Shown: positions 51,157 to 58,915 of the stretch, in pieces
Numbering within the stretch: position 1 is the first letter of the stretch
Layout of the letters: every line of letters begins with the position of its first letter
Assembly: GCA_049840835.1 (NCBI GenBank)
Contig: JASGJG010000012.1
Location: forward strand, 248,001-312,000
Source: JANLTX01 sp049840835
GTDB taxonomy: Bacteria > Armatimonadota > Armatimonadia > Armatimonadales > Armatimonadaceae
Reading direction: 5' to 3'
DNA length: 64,000 bases
Made by a program: the position numbers and the translations under genes
Notes under the pieces: generated by a model
What the model was told of the DNA's origin: nothing
The model's input: the letters and a program-made list of their open reading frames with translations, nothing else
The model's database searches: none

Positions 51157-51410
51157 GCAGGCTCTCCCGAAGGCAGTACACGCTCCGGAAGTCGGCTCCG
51201 TCTATCGGTAACGGATTGTCAGGCACAACAAAAGAAACTCAGAACAAAAATATTCTTATTCCTAGTATTGCACCAGAGAAGACAGACGAGGTAAGCGACA
51301 GGACTAGACTACCTCAATGGTGGGAGAATTCAAAACCAGGGGTAAGCATCCCACTCAAGGAGCGCACAGCAATAATCCGCCGCAACCTCGAGCGACTGAA
51401 GCAGCTGTGA
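51153..51410 (+). CDS. Small basic hypothetical protein, end of replication operon
   Basis: 85 residues from a GTG that overlaps the previous stop. The N-terminus is basic (SRLSRRQYTLRKS) and the C-terminus helical (LKERTAIIRRNLERLKQL). It is unrecognised. Coupling supports reality; the lack of a family lowers confidence. It faces the STAND gene stop across 86 bases. Confidence 0.5.
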   Translation: MSRLSRRQYTLRKSAPSIGNGLSGTTKETQNKNILIPSIAPEKTDEVSDRTRLPQWWENSKPGVSIPLKERTAIIRRNLERLKQL

Positions 51411-51496
51411 TATCCAAAATTGCACATATCGTTACTTTCACTAGCTGTGTGATTAGCATATTAAAAGCATCGACTGCAGAGGATCAGGTAAGGCTT

Positions 51497-54049
51497 TTAA
51501 ATGGCAAATATCCTATTGACTAATGGAGGGATATTGCCACCTGTAATTCCACTCCAATCATCCATTATTTGATTTATTGTCACCTTATCAAGTGTTTCTT
51601 TCTTCTTTTTAGCTTCTGCATACATAATCAATATATAAAGCAACTCCCAGTATCGAGAATTTGTATCAATAAAATATTGAATTCCTTGCATAAATAGAAA
51701 TTTTCCAGAATTATTTCCTGATTCCCGATATACAAATATACCTTTTACACATTTAAAAAGCGCAATTAAAGATTTTTCACTTTCAATATTCGGGATTATC
51801 CGCTCGGTAATCTTCAGGTGCTCCAATATCTCATTATTGTAACTACCACTTTCGAGAAGCAACACGCTAGCCATAGACATTCTCGCCCAAGCTATCATTC
51901 TTATATTCGCCTGGTCATTCGCAATAACCAAGCATTTCTTAAATTGATCATTAGCGGAATTAAGATCGTCCATCTCACTTTTTATTCGTCCCATCCATAA
52001 GTTCCCCCAGAACTCGTGCATTTTATCCGAACTGATTCCTGAAAGATAAATCGTGTTCTCCAATTCGTGCATTGCTACGTTACGGTTTCCTTTTAAGAAA
52101 TTTGCAATTCCACTGCCTATAGAGCTATATATTTGAATTTTTATTCTTAGCGACCTGGCATATTCTTCATATTTTTCGACATCACTCCCATTGATTTCAT
52201 CAATAAATTCATCAATCTTAGTTTCCAGTTTTTGAATATATTCAAAGTGAGTTAGAGATTCATTTTCCAATCGGTGAGTGCGGTATTCAGCAACACCAAG
52301 CGAATATTTGAAGAGGACGAGTTGGCCAATAATTTCGAAGTATAGTGGTACTCTAGATCCTTTTATTGAATTCATCAAGATCGTGCGATCTTCGATATGC
52401 AACGCTTTCTCGAGAAAGTCACATACATCAGGCAAAAAGTACTTTGTATCACTAATTTGACCGTTTTTCTCCCAATAAAAATGAAGAAGACTACAAATAA
52501 TCCCGACATTTCGAAATATCATCCAGTATTTCCCGTTAAATGCTTGCCTTTTTTCCTCTAGCGCACGTAAATTTTCAAATCCAAAATGCAAAGCATCTTC
52601 GATATCACCGATTTCCAGATAGATGTTTTTTATGCCCGATGTTGCATATTGATTTTGATCAACGTATTTCGAGCAAAGCCATGCATAGTAGTCCAAGTGC
52701 CTGAACAACTTTATTTCGATAACTTTGTCTTTGTTCTCATAAAAATCGCGAAGCAGGTAATCACGCAAAGCGGTATTGACTGAGTATCTTTCCTCACCAT
52801 TGATAATCAACATATTGATAAATCCACAGTTGACTAGCTTATTCAATATATTTATGAATTCTTCCCAGTTATCTATCTTATGTGGCGTAGTCCTATCTTC
52901 GGTATAGTGAGAATAAAATCCATTATCTTCTCTATTTTTATTTCTATAAAAGAGATTTATTCCTGAATGCAGTGAAAACGTGTCAGTAAAAACACAAACT
53001 GACCTTACGAACTTTCTAGCTGTCCCACTCATTTTGCCGTATATCCAACCGCAAACAGATTCGGACGTGGATAAATCGTAAGCATTGTCTATAGACAGCT
53101 TTTTATCCTTGGCAATATCAGTAACTAAGTCTGACATACTCTCATCGTCAAGCAATCGCTTTAGCCCGCAAATGAGCACTATTAATGCAGGATATTTGGG
53201 TATTTTCCTTATTAGCAGATCTAGGTCCTTATGATCTTCCAATTCGATGTCGTAACTATTGGAAATCATCTGATATATTTCGTCGATCGACATTTCCCGT
53301 ACCAGATATGGATATTCGTGTCGAACGCTTAGCTGCTTTTCAGAACCAACAAGTATTTTAAGATCTGGGCATTCACGTATTAATTCCGATGCGAGCGTGG
53401 AAAACCCTTCTATCATAGATTTAGGTATCTCCGGAATTACCAGCAAGCTCTTTTTCTTAAAGAAATTGACTAAGCTTTCAACTATGTCATTATCTCTGAA
53501 ACGGATTGGGTTAAGTAAATGCCTGATCAGAATATCTTCTATCCGATACTTCTTTTTCAAATCCTGGTTGTACGAATTTCGGTTAATATTGACAATGCTG
53601 ATCCGAAAATTAGATATGGACCTAATCCGGTTTTCCACCTCAGTAATAATCTTCTTCTTGCCAACACCTTTTTCGCCATAAACAGTAACAACCCTATAGG
53701 TACTGTCGTGAGACATTAGCTTGTCCGCAATTGATATAACCTCTTCTTCGTTGAAAATATCCCTCCCAATAAAGTTTATCCTCGGGCTTAGGCTTTCAAT
53801 AGTGTAATTTGCATACGGCTGATAATCAGGAATATCATCCGCTAATAGCTCCTCAAGAAAGGATTTGTCTATGCTAAAAAAATCACATAACTTATTGAAA
53901 TGTTTGCGATTCGGCGTCCTTGATCCATTACTCCATGCATAAGTAGTTGACGTTGCGACACCTAAAGCTGTTGAAAGCCTCTCACGAGCACCTTTCCCCC
54001 GTATTGATAGTTGTTGATCAAGCCAGTTCGAAAATCGTGACTCAGTCAT
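51497..54049 (-). CDS. STAND NTPase with N-terminal HTH and C-terminal TPR-like repeats
   Basis: 850 residues. An XRE HTH occupies about 1-65 (ERLSTALGVATSTTYAWSNGSRTPNRKHF). A P-loop NTPase follows (FIGRDIFNEEEV, Walker A YGEKGVGKKK at 124-133, and LLVIPEIPKSM as Walker B, with Glu but no paired Asp). A winged-helix region is next, then a long helical tail that reads like TPRs (AMHELENTIYL ... AWARMSMASVLLLES). This is the NB-ARC/SWACOS-type layout of bacterial regulators and immune sensors. The gene is AT-rich against its GC-rich neighbours, so recently acquired. It overlaps its partner by eight bases. Confidence 0.8.
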   Translation of the reverse strand: MTESRFSNWLDQQLSIRGKGARERLSTALGVATSTTYAWSNGSRTPNRKHFNKLCDFFSIDKSFLEELLADDIPDYQPYANYTIESLSPRINFIGRDIFNEEEVISIADKLMSHDSTYRVVTVYGEKGVGKKKIITEVENRIRSISNFRISIVNINRNSYNQDLKKKYRIEDILIRHLLNPIRFRDNDIVESLVNFFKKKSLLVIPEIPKSMIEGFSTLASELIRECPDLKILVGSEKQLSVRHEYPYLVREMSIDEIYQMISNSYDIELEDHKDLDLLIRKIPKYPALIVLICGLKRLLDDESMSDLVTDIAKDKKLSIDNAYDLSTSESVCGWIYGKMSGTARKFVRSVCVFTDTFSLHSGINLFYRNKNREDNGFYSHYTEDRTTPHKIDNWEEFINILNKLVNCGFINMLIINGEERYSVNTALRDYLLRDFYENKDKVIEIKLFRHLDYYAWLCSKYVDQNQYATSGIKNIYLEIGDIEDALHFGFENLRALEEKRQAFNGKYWMIFRNVGIICSLLHFYWEKNGQISDTKYFLPDVCDFLEKALHIEDRTILMNSIKGSRVPLYFEIIGQLVLFKYSLGVAEYRTHRLENESLTHFEYIQKLETKIDEFIDEINGSDVEKYEEYARSLRIKIQIYSSIGSGIANFLKGNRNVAMHELENTIYLSGISSDKMHEFWGNLWMGRIKSEMDDLNSANDQFKKCLVIANDQANIRMIAWARMSMASVLLLESGSYNNEILEHLKITERIIPNIESEKSLIALFKCVKGIFVYRESGNNSGKFLFMQGIQYFIDTNSRYWELLYILIMYAEAKKKKETLDKVTINQIMDDWSGITGGNIPPLVNRIFAI

Positions 54050-54452
54050 TCCTTAATCCTCTGCATACTTGCAACACAAAAAAACGAATCTCGTAGAGAA
54101 TGTCAGAGGTGCCTATCCTTCCACTGTCTTTCCCCCGATTCCAGACTTCGTCACAAAGATAATCAAATGCTTCGTCATATTTACCAACACAGGCATCCTC
54201 AAGTGCCCGGATCGCGACTGAATGAGCATGGATCCTTGAGTAGCAGGCTTTAAGCAAGGTATCTAGTTCTAGAACCTGCTCGTATTTTGAACACTGGTCA
54301 AACTCGAGGATGCCAAAAACTTTAACTAAGCAGGCCCGCATATGTTGGATTGCCAGTCTCTCTTCTTTCGACCGAGAAGCGGACATTAAAATCTCGCGCC
54401 CATAGGTGAGGATGTTCTCAAACAAGTTCTGAAGTTGCTGCTCTTGATTCAT
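54042..54452 (-). CDS. Small helical partner of the STAND NTPase
   Basis: 136 residues, all helical (EQQLQNLFENILTYGREILM ... ALEDACVGKYDEAFDYLCDEVW). No family is recognised. It ends eight bases inside the STAND start (ATG 54049), so the pair are coupled. It could be an antitoxin-like or sensor subunit. A large inverted repeat lies 32 bases upstream of the ATG. Confidence 0.62.
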   Translation of the reverse strand: MNQEQQLQNLFENILTYGREILMSASRSKEERLAIQHMRACLVKVFGILEFDQCSKYEQVLELDTLLKACYSRIHAHSVAIRALEDACVGKYDEAFDYLCDEVWNRGKDSGRIGTSDILYEIRFFVLQVCRGLRND

Positions 54453-54483
54453 CAGTCAGTACCTCATTAGAAGTTATTTAAAT

Positions 54484-54520
54484 GCAAACCTTTGACATAT
54501 TCCGTACGTCAAAGGCTTGC
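54484..54520. promoter_or_regulatory. 13-bp inverted repeat operator upstream of STAND operon
   Basis: GCAAACCTTTGAC (54484-54496) and GTCAAAGGCTTGC (54508-54520) are inverted with a single mismatch and an 11-base spacer. It sits 32 bases upstream of the minus-strand start 54452, where a promoter should be. A dimer of the XRE domain of the STAND protein is a natural candidate binder (inference). Confidence 0.5.
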
Positions 54521-54654
54521 GTCAACTACTTTAAAGGTGGTACTCTGACGGAGGTCATTGCACCGCCTCTTTCCCTCACGTAGCTCGCTAGGGGGCTCAA
54601 TCCGTTCGAGTTATGTGAATGGGTAGTGTAATGGCCAAGGCCATAATCTTTCTA

Positions 54655-54684
54655 GCCCGTGTCTTCTTAGACCCGGGCTTTTCT
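54655..54684 (+). terminator. Rho-independent terminator with no upstream gene
   Basis: GCCCG-T-GTCT-TCTT-AGAC-C-CGGGC (54655-54678) is a near-perfect hairpin followed by TTTTC. Directly before it is the palindrome ATGGCCAAGGCCAT. No plus-strand gene ends here, so it may terminate a small RNA starting near 54520 (inference). Confidence 0.6.
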
Positions 54685-54821
54685 GATTTGAATTAGGTTA
54701 CCATGCTGATTTCGTTCGCGCTAACATTTTTTTACGTCCTGAATGATGACTTATTTTTTTATACATGTGTAATTGTATAATAATCACGCGTATAATTTCG
54801 GAGGCTAATTGTTACATCAAC

Positions 54822-54915
54822 CGGTGATGCCAAGCCGATCCCCGATTCTAGTGATAGTGATGCAGGAAATGTAGAGTAATGGTAATCCCTGCCCAACGTA
54901 GGATGGCATAGACCG
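54822..54915 (+). ncRNA. Candidate structured RNA (speculative)
   Basis: The arms CGGT (54822-54825) and ATGCCA (54827-54832) can pair with TGGCAT (54904-54909) and ACCG (54912-54915). Inside this domain GCAGG (54862-54866) can pair with CCTGC (54888-54892). A pair of TATAAT-like boxes lies upstream at 54776-54796. The helix is closed over about 70 bases, a layout possible for a regulatory RNA. No known riboswitch core is recognised and single-sequence folding proves little. Confidence 0.25.
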
Positions 54916-54937
54916 CCTTACTGAAGTATCTAATTAT

Positions 54938-55159
54938 CTAGTTCGGTGCCGTACTCCGAAACAGATATTCAGGACGCTCTTCTAGAGAATCCGTCTCTGG
55001 GGGAGCGATATGGCCACAATTAGCTGCCGGGTCAGTTAGTCGAGAAACAAAAAACTTCATGAGTATAACGAAGAAAATGAAGGCGATGCTGCCAAAGCAC
55101 GGCATAAGGTGGTAGAAGCGACTAATTTTGTGCCGCCGCGCAAACCATGCTGTCACCAC
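54938..55159 (-). CDS. Small single-TM protein
   Basis: 73 residues from a GTG at 55159 that overlaps the previous stop. One transmembrane segment (CFGSIAFIFFVILMKFFVS) follows a basic N-terminus, so the C-terminal tail is probably outside. Unknown function; it is coupled to 55153-55563. Confidence 0.5.
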   Translation of the reverse strand: MVTAWFARRHKISRFYHLMPCFGSIAFIFFVILMKFFVSRLTDPAANCGHIAPPETDSLEERPEYLFRSTAPN

Positions 55160-55563
55160 TGATCGTCCGGGGAATTCCTCAGTTGCTGTAACCTATCCGC
55201 TTTCTCCTGCTGTTCCCGTCGCTGGCGCTCCCTTCGCGCCTCTTCTTCCCTTTCCTTGCGTTCTGCCTGCAGACGTTTTTCCTCCTGCTCACGCTCCCAC
55301 GCCTCCTTGGCTGCTCGTTTCTGTGCGGCTTCCTGGGCTTTTTTGGCTTTCTCGCGTTCCTTAGCTTTTTCCTCTTCCGCTACTTCCTCCTTTGTAGGAA
55401 GAAGACCAGCGGCCACAAGAAAGCAGATACCTACAGATCCGCCGAAGATACTGACTGTGTATATCACTACCTTCAGAGCCCGATAACTCTCGGCTGACAA
55501 CGCCACCGCAGCTGAACACCAAAGTATAAGATGGCCTATTACGAGGCACGACTGTCGCATCAT
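55153..55563 (-). CDS. Membrane protein with long charged coiled coil
   Basis: 136 residues: two N-terminal hydrophobic segments (CLVIGHLILWCSAAVALS and VVIYTVSIFGGSVGICFLVAAGLL), then about 75 residues rich in Glu, Lys, Arg and Ala forming a coiled coil (EEEKAKEREKAKKAQEAAQK). This layout is common in plasmid mobilisation regions but gives no specific function. It overlaps the replication-relaxation gene stop. Confidence 0.62.
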   Translation of the reverse strand: MMRQSCLVIGHLILWCSAAVALSAESYRALKVVIYTVSIFGGSVGICFLVAAGLLPTKEEVAEEEKAKEREKAKKAQEAAQKRAAKEAWEREQEEKRLQAERKEREEEARRERQRREQQEKADRLQQLRNSPDDQW

Positions 55564-56408
55564 ATTGAACTCTCCGGGAAAAATGACTCTTGGCGTCCAT
55601 CATGACGAATCCAGGTTGTGAAATCGTCACGCCGCCCAATCCACACCCATTCCGCGATCGGGGATTTTTCGAGGCGCTGGGCGATCCATGCAGCCCTTTC
55701 CTCATTCGGTGCGCTCACTACGATTCGGACGTATTTAGTCCCTACTAAAGATCGAAGCGCTACCTCCGAATCGTAAAGGGCAGCGTATGATTCCGCTTTC
55801 TGTGCCCAGCGGTCGAACCTTCCCTGGGAAGTTCCCCGCTCGCTGCCCATATCGACCTCTAAGATTCCCGCTATGGCTTTCTCGCCCAGGTCGTAGTGGA
55901 AGATCGCGTCAGGCCGCACGGAAAGTGCCTGGAGATTCCCCGAGCAGTTCCACATCGTCACTCTCTGAGGAGGATGAAGCCTGGCATGGATTGTTAGCCA
56001 AACGAGCGTCTCCCTAATGGCCAATTCGTGACCAAGGAATGCATATTGCCTAGGAGAGTACCCTGTCACCTTGACTGCTGACTGTGGGAGGCACCCGATA
56101 GCATCGAGTTCGGACAGTCCCGCTTTCGTCGGGTAATGCACTTTCGCAGCAATCAGGGCTTTAGAGCCCACGGCTACGCCCGGCACAGCGACTACGTCGG
56201 TCAGTCCCATATCGAACAGGTCCCGCAAATGCCCCCTGGCAGCGTGCTCAGAGATGCCCATCAGGCCAGCGACTTGGGGCGTCGAGAGGAACCGAGACTC
56301 TGCTATGAGCCGCAAGGCATCAAGCTTCAAGGGAGTAAGGGAATGGGCGGGCGTGGATCGCTCAAACCGCTTTCGCCGATCAGACCCGGAATCGTTCATC
56401 CGCCTCAT
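55560..56408 (-). CDS. Replication-relaxation family protein
   Basis: 282 residues matching the replication-relaxation family of plasmids and integrative elements. An N-terminal winged helix is seen (LTPLKLDALRLIAESRFLSTPQVAGLMGISEHAARGHLRDLFDMGLTD). A C-terminal domain has RPDAIFHYDLGEKAIAGILEVDMGSE, a nuclease-like strand with D and E-x-D, and RFDRWAQKAESYAAL. The ATG lies inside the upstream ATPase gene (29-base overlap), so the two are one operon. It probably acts in plasmid replication or conjugation. Confidence 0.8.
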   Translation of the reverse strand: MRRMNDSGSDRRKRFERSTPAHSLTPLKLDALRLIAESRFLSTPQVAGLMGISEHAARGHLRDLFDMGLTDVVAVPGVAVGSKALIAAKVHYPTKAGLSELDAIGCLPQSAVKVTGYSPRQYAFLGHELAIRETLVWLTIHARLHPPQRVTMWNCSGNLQALSVRPDAIFHYDLGEKAIAGILEVDMGSERGTSQGRFDRWAQKAESYAALYDSEVALRSLVGTKYVRIVVSAPNEERAAWIAQRLEKSPIAEWVWIGRRDDFTTWIRHDGRQESFFPESSI

Positions 56409-58326
56409 CCTCTTCGCCCCTTGGGGTGTAAGGCGCTACCGGCATCCGCGTCTCCCCCCTAGGCTTTGCCGGAATAACTGCCCTTTCGGGAATGTAGCGA
56501 GGGGCGGCATTAAAAGCGCGGGAGGCCTCTACCCAATCATCCGAAGCATCGGCGCCAAGGCTGATTTCGTACACGTCGATGACTTCAGGCTCCCTATTTC
56601 CAGCAACGGTGATAGCCCGTGCGGGAGGCAACCCTTTGAGTATGCCGGTCCAGTAGTCCTTGTTCTTGGCACTCTCCGCCTCCCGATAAACAGCCATCAT
56701 GGGAAGGTAGATAAGGATATACGCCTTTTTGTTGATCCAGCGGAAATAGACCGAGCCGTAAGGCAGTCCCTTGATCGCCGGAGCCAATCGATTTCCATCG
56801 TCGAGACAGATCCCAGGTTCCGCATGGGAATCGGACATAGCGAACCGCTTGATGTCCTCTCCAGGGCTTTCCGTATTGACGACTAACTTCTCTGGAAGCG
56901 ACGGGTTATCCCAGTTTTTGTTGAGCGCAGTTATGCTCCCGTCACGCATCACCGTGGAGTGGTAGAAGAGCTGGCCCTCGTACACCACCACGGGATCACC
57001 GACGGCTACCAGGCGCGGGGCGGCGTTCTTATTTGGAGTGGCCGAACCGCTTGCCAGAACAGATGCCACCGTTTCGGCGCCCTCGCCATCGTTATGGAAA
57101 AACATCTTGAGGGCTGAACTAACCATCACGTTTCGCCGCAGGGACTCGGGCAGTTGGTGGGGATGCTGCGCGGCTAAAATCAACCGGACGTTACGTTCGC
57201 GGGCTAGGTTAGCGATCTCACTCAACTGTTCCTTAACAGCAGCATCCTGCGCCCCGACCTCGTCCATATAGAGGATTACGGGAACGCTTCCCTTGCCCTT
57301 GTACTTTGCTGCGGCTGCGTTAAGGAGCGACAGGATGATGCTCACCAGCATGTTGACGCTGCTCTTGCTCATTCCCCTGGTAGAGGCCGTGGAAATTAGC
57401 AATGCCTGCTGGCTCTCAAACAGAGACTCTACGTTGACGCTGTTCTCTCCAGCGTTCATCATCCGCTGGAAGGTAGAGTTCATCAGCATCTCGTTGAAGC
57501 GGGTCTGGAGGGAGTTTACGGTAGTCGTTATGTCGGATTCTTTGAAGTTTAAGTATTCATGGACGAAGAAGTTCTCCGCCGTGATATAGATGGCGTCGAC
57601 CGGATGGATAGGTTCCTGCCGAAGGGTGTCCAGCAGGAATTCCTTGTCTTTCAAGAGAGTAAGGATGTCCTGCGGCCTGAGCCCATGCCAGACGGCTACC
57701 ACCATGGCATTCTGCAAAAACGTCCACATGCGGGGAGCGTTTCCGGACTCGCCCTGCTTCATCCACTCCATCATCAGGCGGACGATGTCCTCCGGGTCGT
57801 CGCCTGCTCTGAGAGGATTGAATCCGGGAACATCGTCGGGACTGGATGGATCGATGAGAATAACGTCGGCAGGGTCGATGCCAGTTTGCTCGCATTGCCA
57901 TCGGATTCTTTTTAGTGTCTCGGGCTTCGGGTCTATCGCGATCAGAGAATAGCCTGCCTTCAGTTGCTGGCTGATAAGGATATGCGCGAAGTAAGTCTTA
58001 CCTGAGCCGCTGGAGCCAAAGATCAAGGTATGGCGCTTCAGGATATCGTCAGGGACGAGAATGTGGTCTTCCTCAAGGCTGTAACCTGTGCCTCTCGCAG
58101 CTTCCAATGCCGGAGTGGCCGGGCGAACCGCGTTTAGAAGCGCTATATCCGAAAAAGCGGAGTCAACCGCAGTAATGTCCCTCTTCTGGCCAGTTTTCTC
58201 CAGGTAGAGCTTGATCCAATTCCACGACAATCGGGCAACACGCAGGTCTTCGTAAATATTTTGCGGTTTCGTAGCGGTAACTTCGCTTACAGACCGATTC
58301 AGCCTGCCGAGGGCGTACTCAGGCAT
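56380..58326 (-). CDS. VirD4/HerA-like ATPase (type IV coupling-type)
   Basis: About 648 residues from ATG 58326; a GTG at 58386 would add 20 basic residues without a ribosome site. Walker A FGSSGSGKTYFAHIL, AIDPKPETLKRIRW, ILIDPSSPDDVPGFNPL, a Walker B-like VILYMDEVGAQDA, and the sensor LAAQHPHQLPESLRRN are the marks of the TraG/VirD4/HerA group. It is probably the coupling ATPase of a mobilisable element, feeding DNA to a transfer pore. No other transfer genes are seen here, so mobilisation would depend on a helper, or the rest is lost. Confidence 0.83.
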   Translation of the reverse strand: MPEYALGRLNRSVSEVTATKPQNIYEDLRVARLSWNWIKLYLEKTGQKRDITAVDSAFSDIALLNAVRPATPALEAARGTGYSLEEDHILVPDDILKRHTLIFGSSGSGKTYFAHILISQQLKAGYSLIAIDPKPETLKRIRWQCEQTGIDPADVILIDPSSPDDVPGFNPLRAGDDPEDIVRLMMEWMKQGESGNAPRMWTFLQNAMVVAVWHGLRPQDILTLLKDKEFLLDTLRQEPIHPVDAIYITAENFFVHEYLNFKESDITTTVNSLQTRFNEMLMNSTFQRMMNAGENSVNVESLFESQQALLISTASTRGMSKSSVNMLVSIILSLLNAAAAKYKGKGSVPVILYMDEVGAQDAAVKEQLSEIANLARERNVRLILAAQHPHQLPESLRRNVMVSSALKMFFHNDGEGAETVASVLASGSATPNKNAAPRLVAVGDPVVVYEGQLFYHSTVMRDGSITALNKNWDNPSLPEKLVVNTESPGEDIKRFAMSDSHAEPGICLDDGNRLAPAIKGLPYGSVYFRWINKKAYILIYLPMMAVYREAESAKNKDYWTGILKGLPPARAITVAGNREPEVIDVYEISLGADASDDWVEASRAFNAAPRYIPERAVIPAKPRGETRMPVAPYTPRGEEDEADERFRV

Positions 58327-58386
58327 CGCCCACCCCCGCGCGCGGAAACGTGAAAATGGGATGAGGCGATGAAGAGATGCTGACAC

Positions 58387-58915
58387 AGGAAAGCAGCGAT
58401 GAAGAGGCGAGGCGAATAAAACAGGTTGTCACTACGCAGAACCCTCCCAAGAAACCGTAAAATCAGGCATAAGCGGAGAACGTTCGGATATAGGCTCCCA
58501 TGTCCCGCGTATGTACCTACGTAAGTACGGAGACAGTACCATGAAAACCCTTAATAAATGTGTAACATTTAACCGATTCCAAAAATTATTGGTCTCCAAC
58601 GATCTTTCTGAACATACGCCAAAAAAGAGTAGACTAATTTCTGTCAGCGGGCGTCAGATCGTAGCAATGTGATGTAACAGCGGTATTATATCTGTAAGCC
58701 CTGACAATCGGAGCGTAGCTGACTCTTAATCAGCAGGTCATAGATTCCAGTCCTATACGCCCCGGCAGGCTTGGAAATAGCTGTTGTTCTAAAACCCTCA
58801 AACACGGAAGATTCCTCTTTCCTGGAATGGAATATAGTTACTACAATAGGAATCGTATTATCAGGAAAATAAATTCTATTCACTGTTCTCTTTCAGAAGG
58901 TCATACCTCAAAATA
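58387..58915. other. Intergenic region with tRNA-Lys remnant
   Basis: About 530 bases without a convincing gene. It contains the decayed tRNA-Lys-like sequence at 58719-58763 and must hold the promoter of the McrBC-like operon. Nothing else stands out. Confidence 0.5.
58719..58763 (+). other. Decayed tRNA-Lys(CTT) 3' portion: probable attachment remnant
   Basis: CTGACTCTTAATCAG forms a complete anticodon stem-loop with CTT, then a T-arm ATAGA-TTCCAGT-CCTAT and an acceptor-like ACGCCCC. It equals the copy at 6790-6831 except at four or five positions, including the T-loop (TTCGAGT to TTCCAGT), so it is no longer functional. No D-arm precedes it. It probably marks the other end of an integrated segment, or a second tRNA-Lys gene hit by another element. 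Confidence 0.62.

Noticed and set aside
58719..58763. Functional tRNA-Lys gene
   Set aside because: No D-arm or 5' acceptor strand precedes it and the T-loop is altered (TTCCAGT), so it cannot fold as a tRNA.
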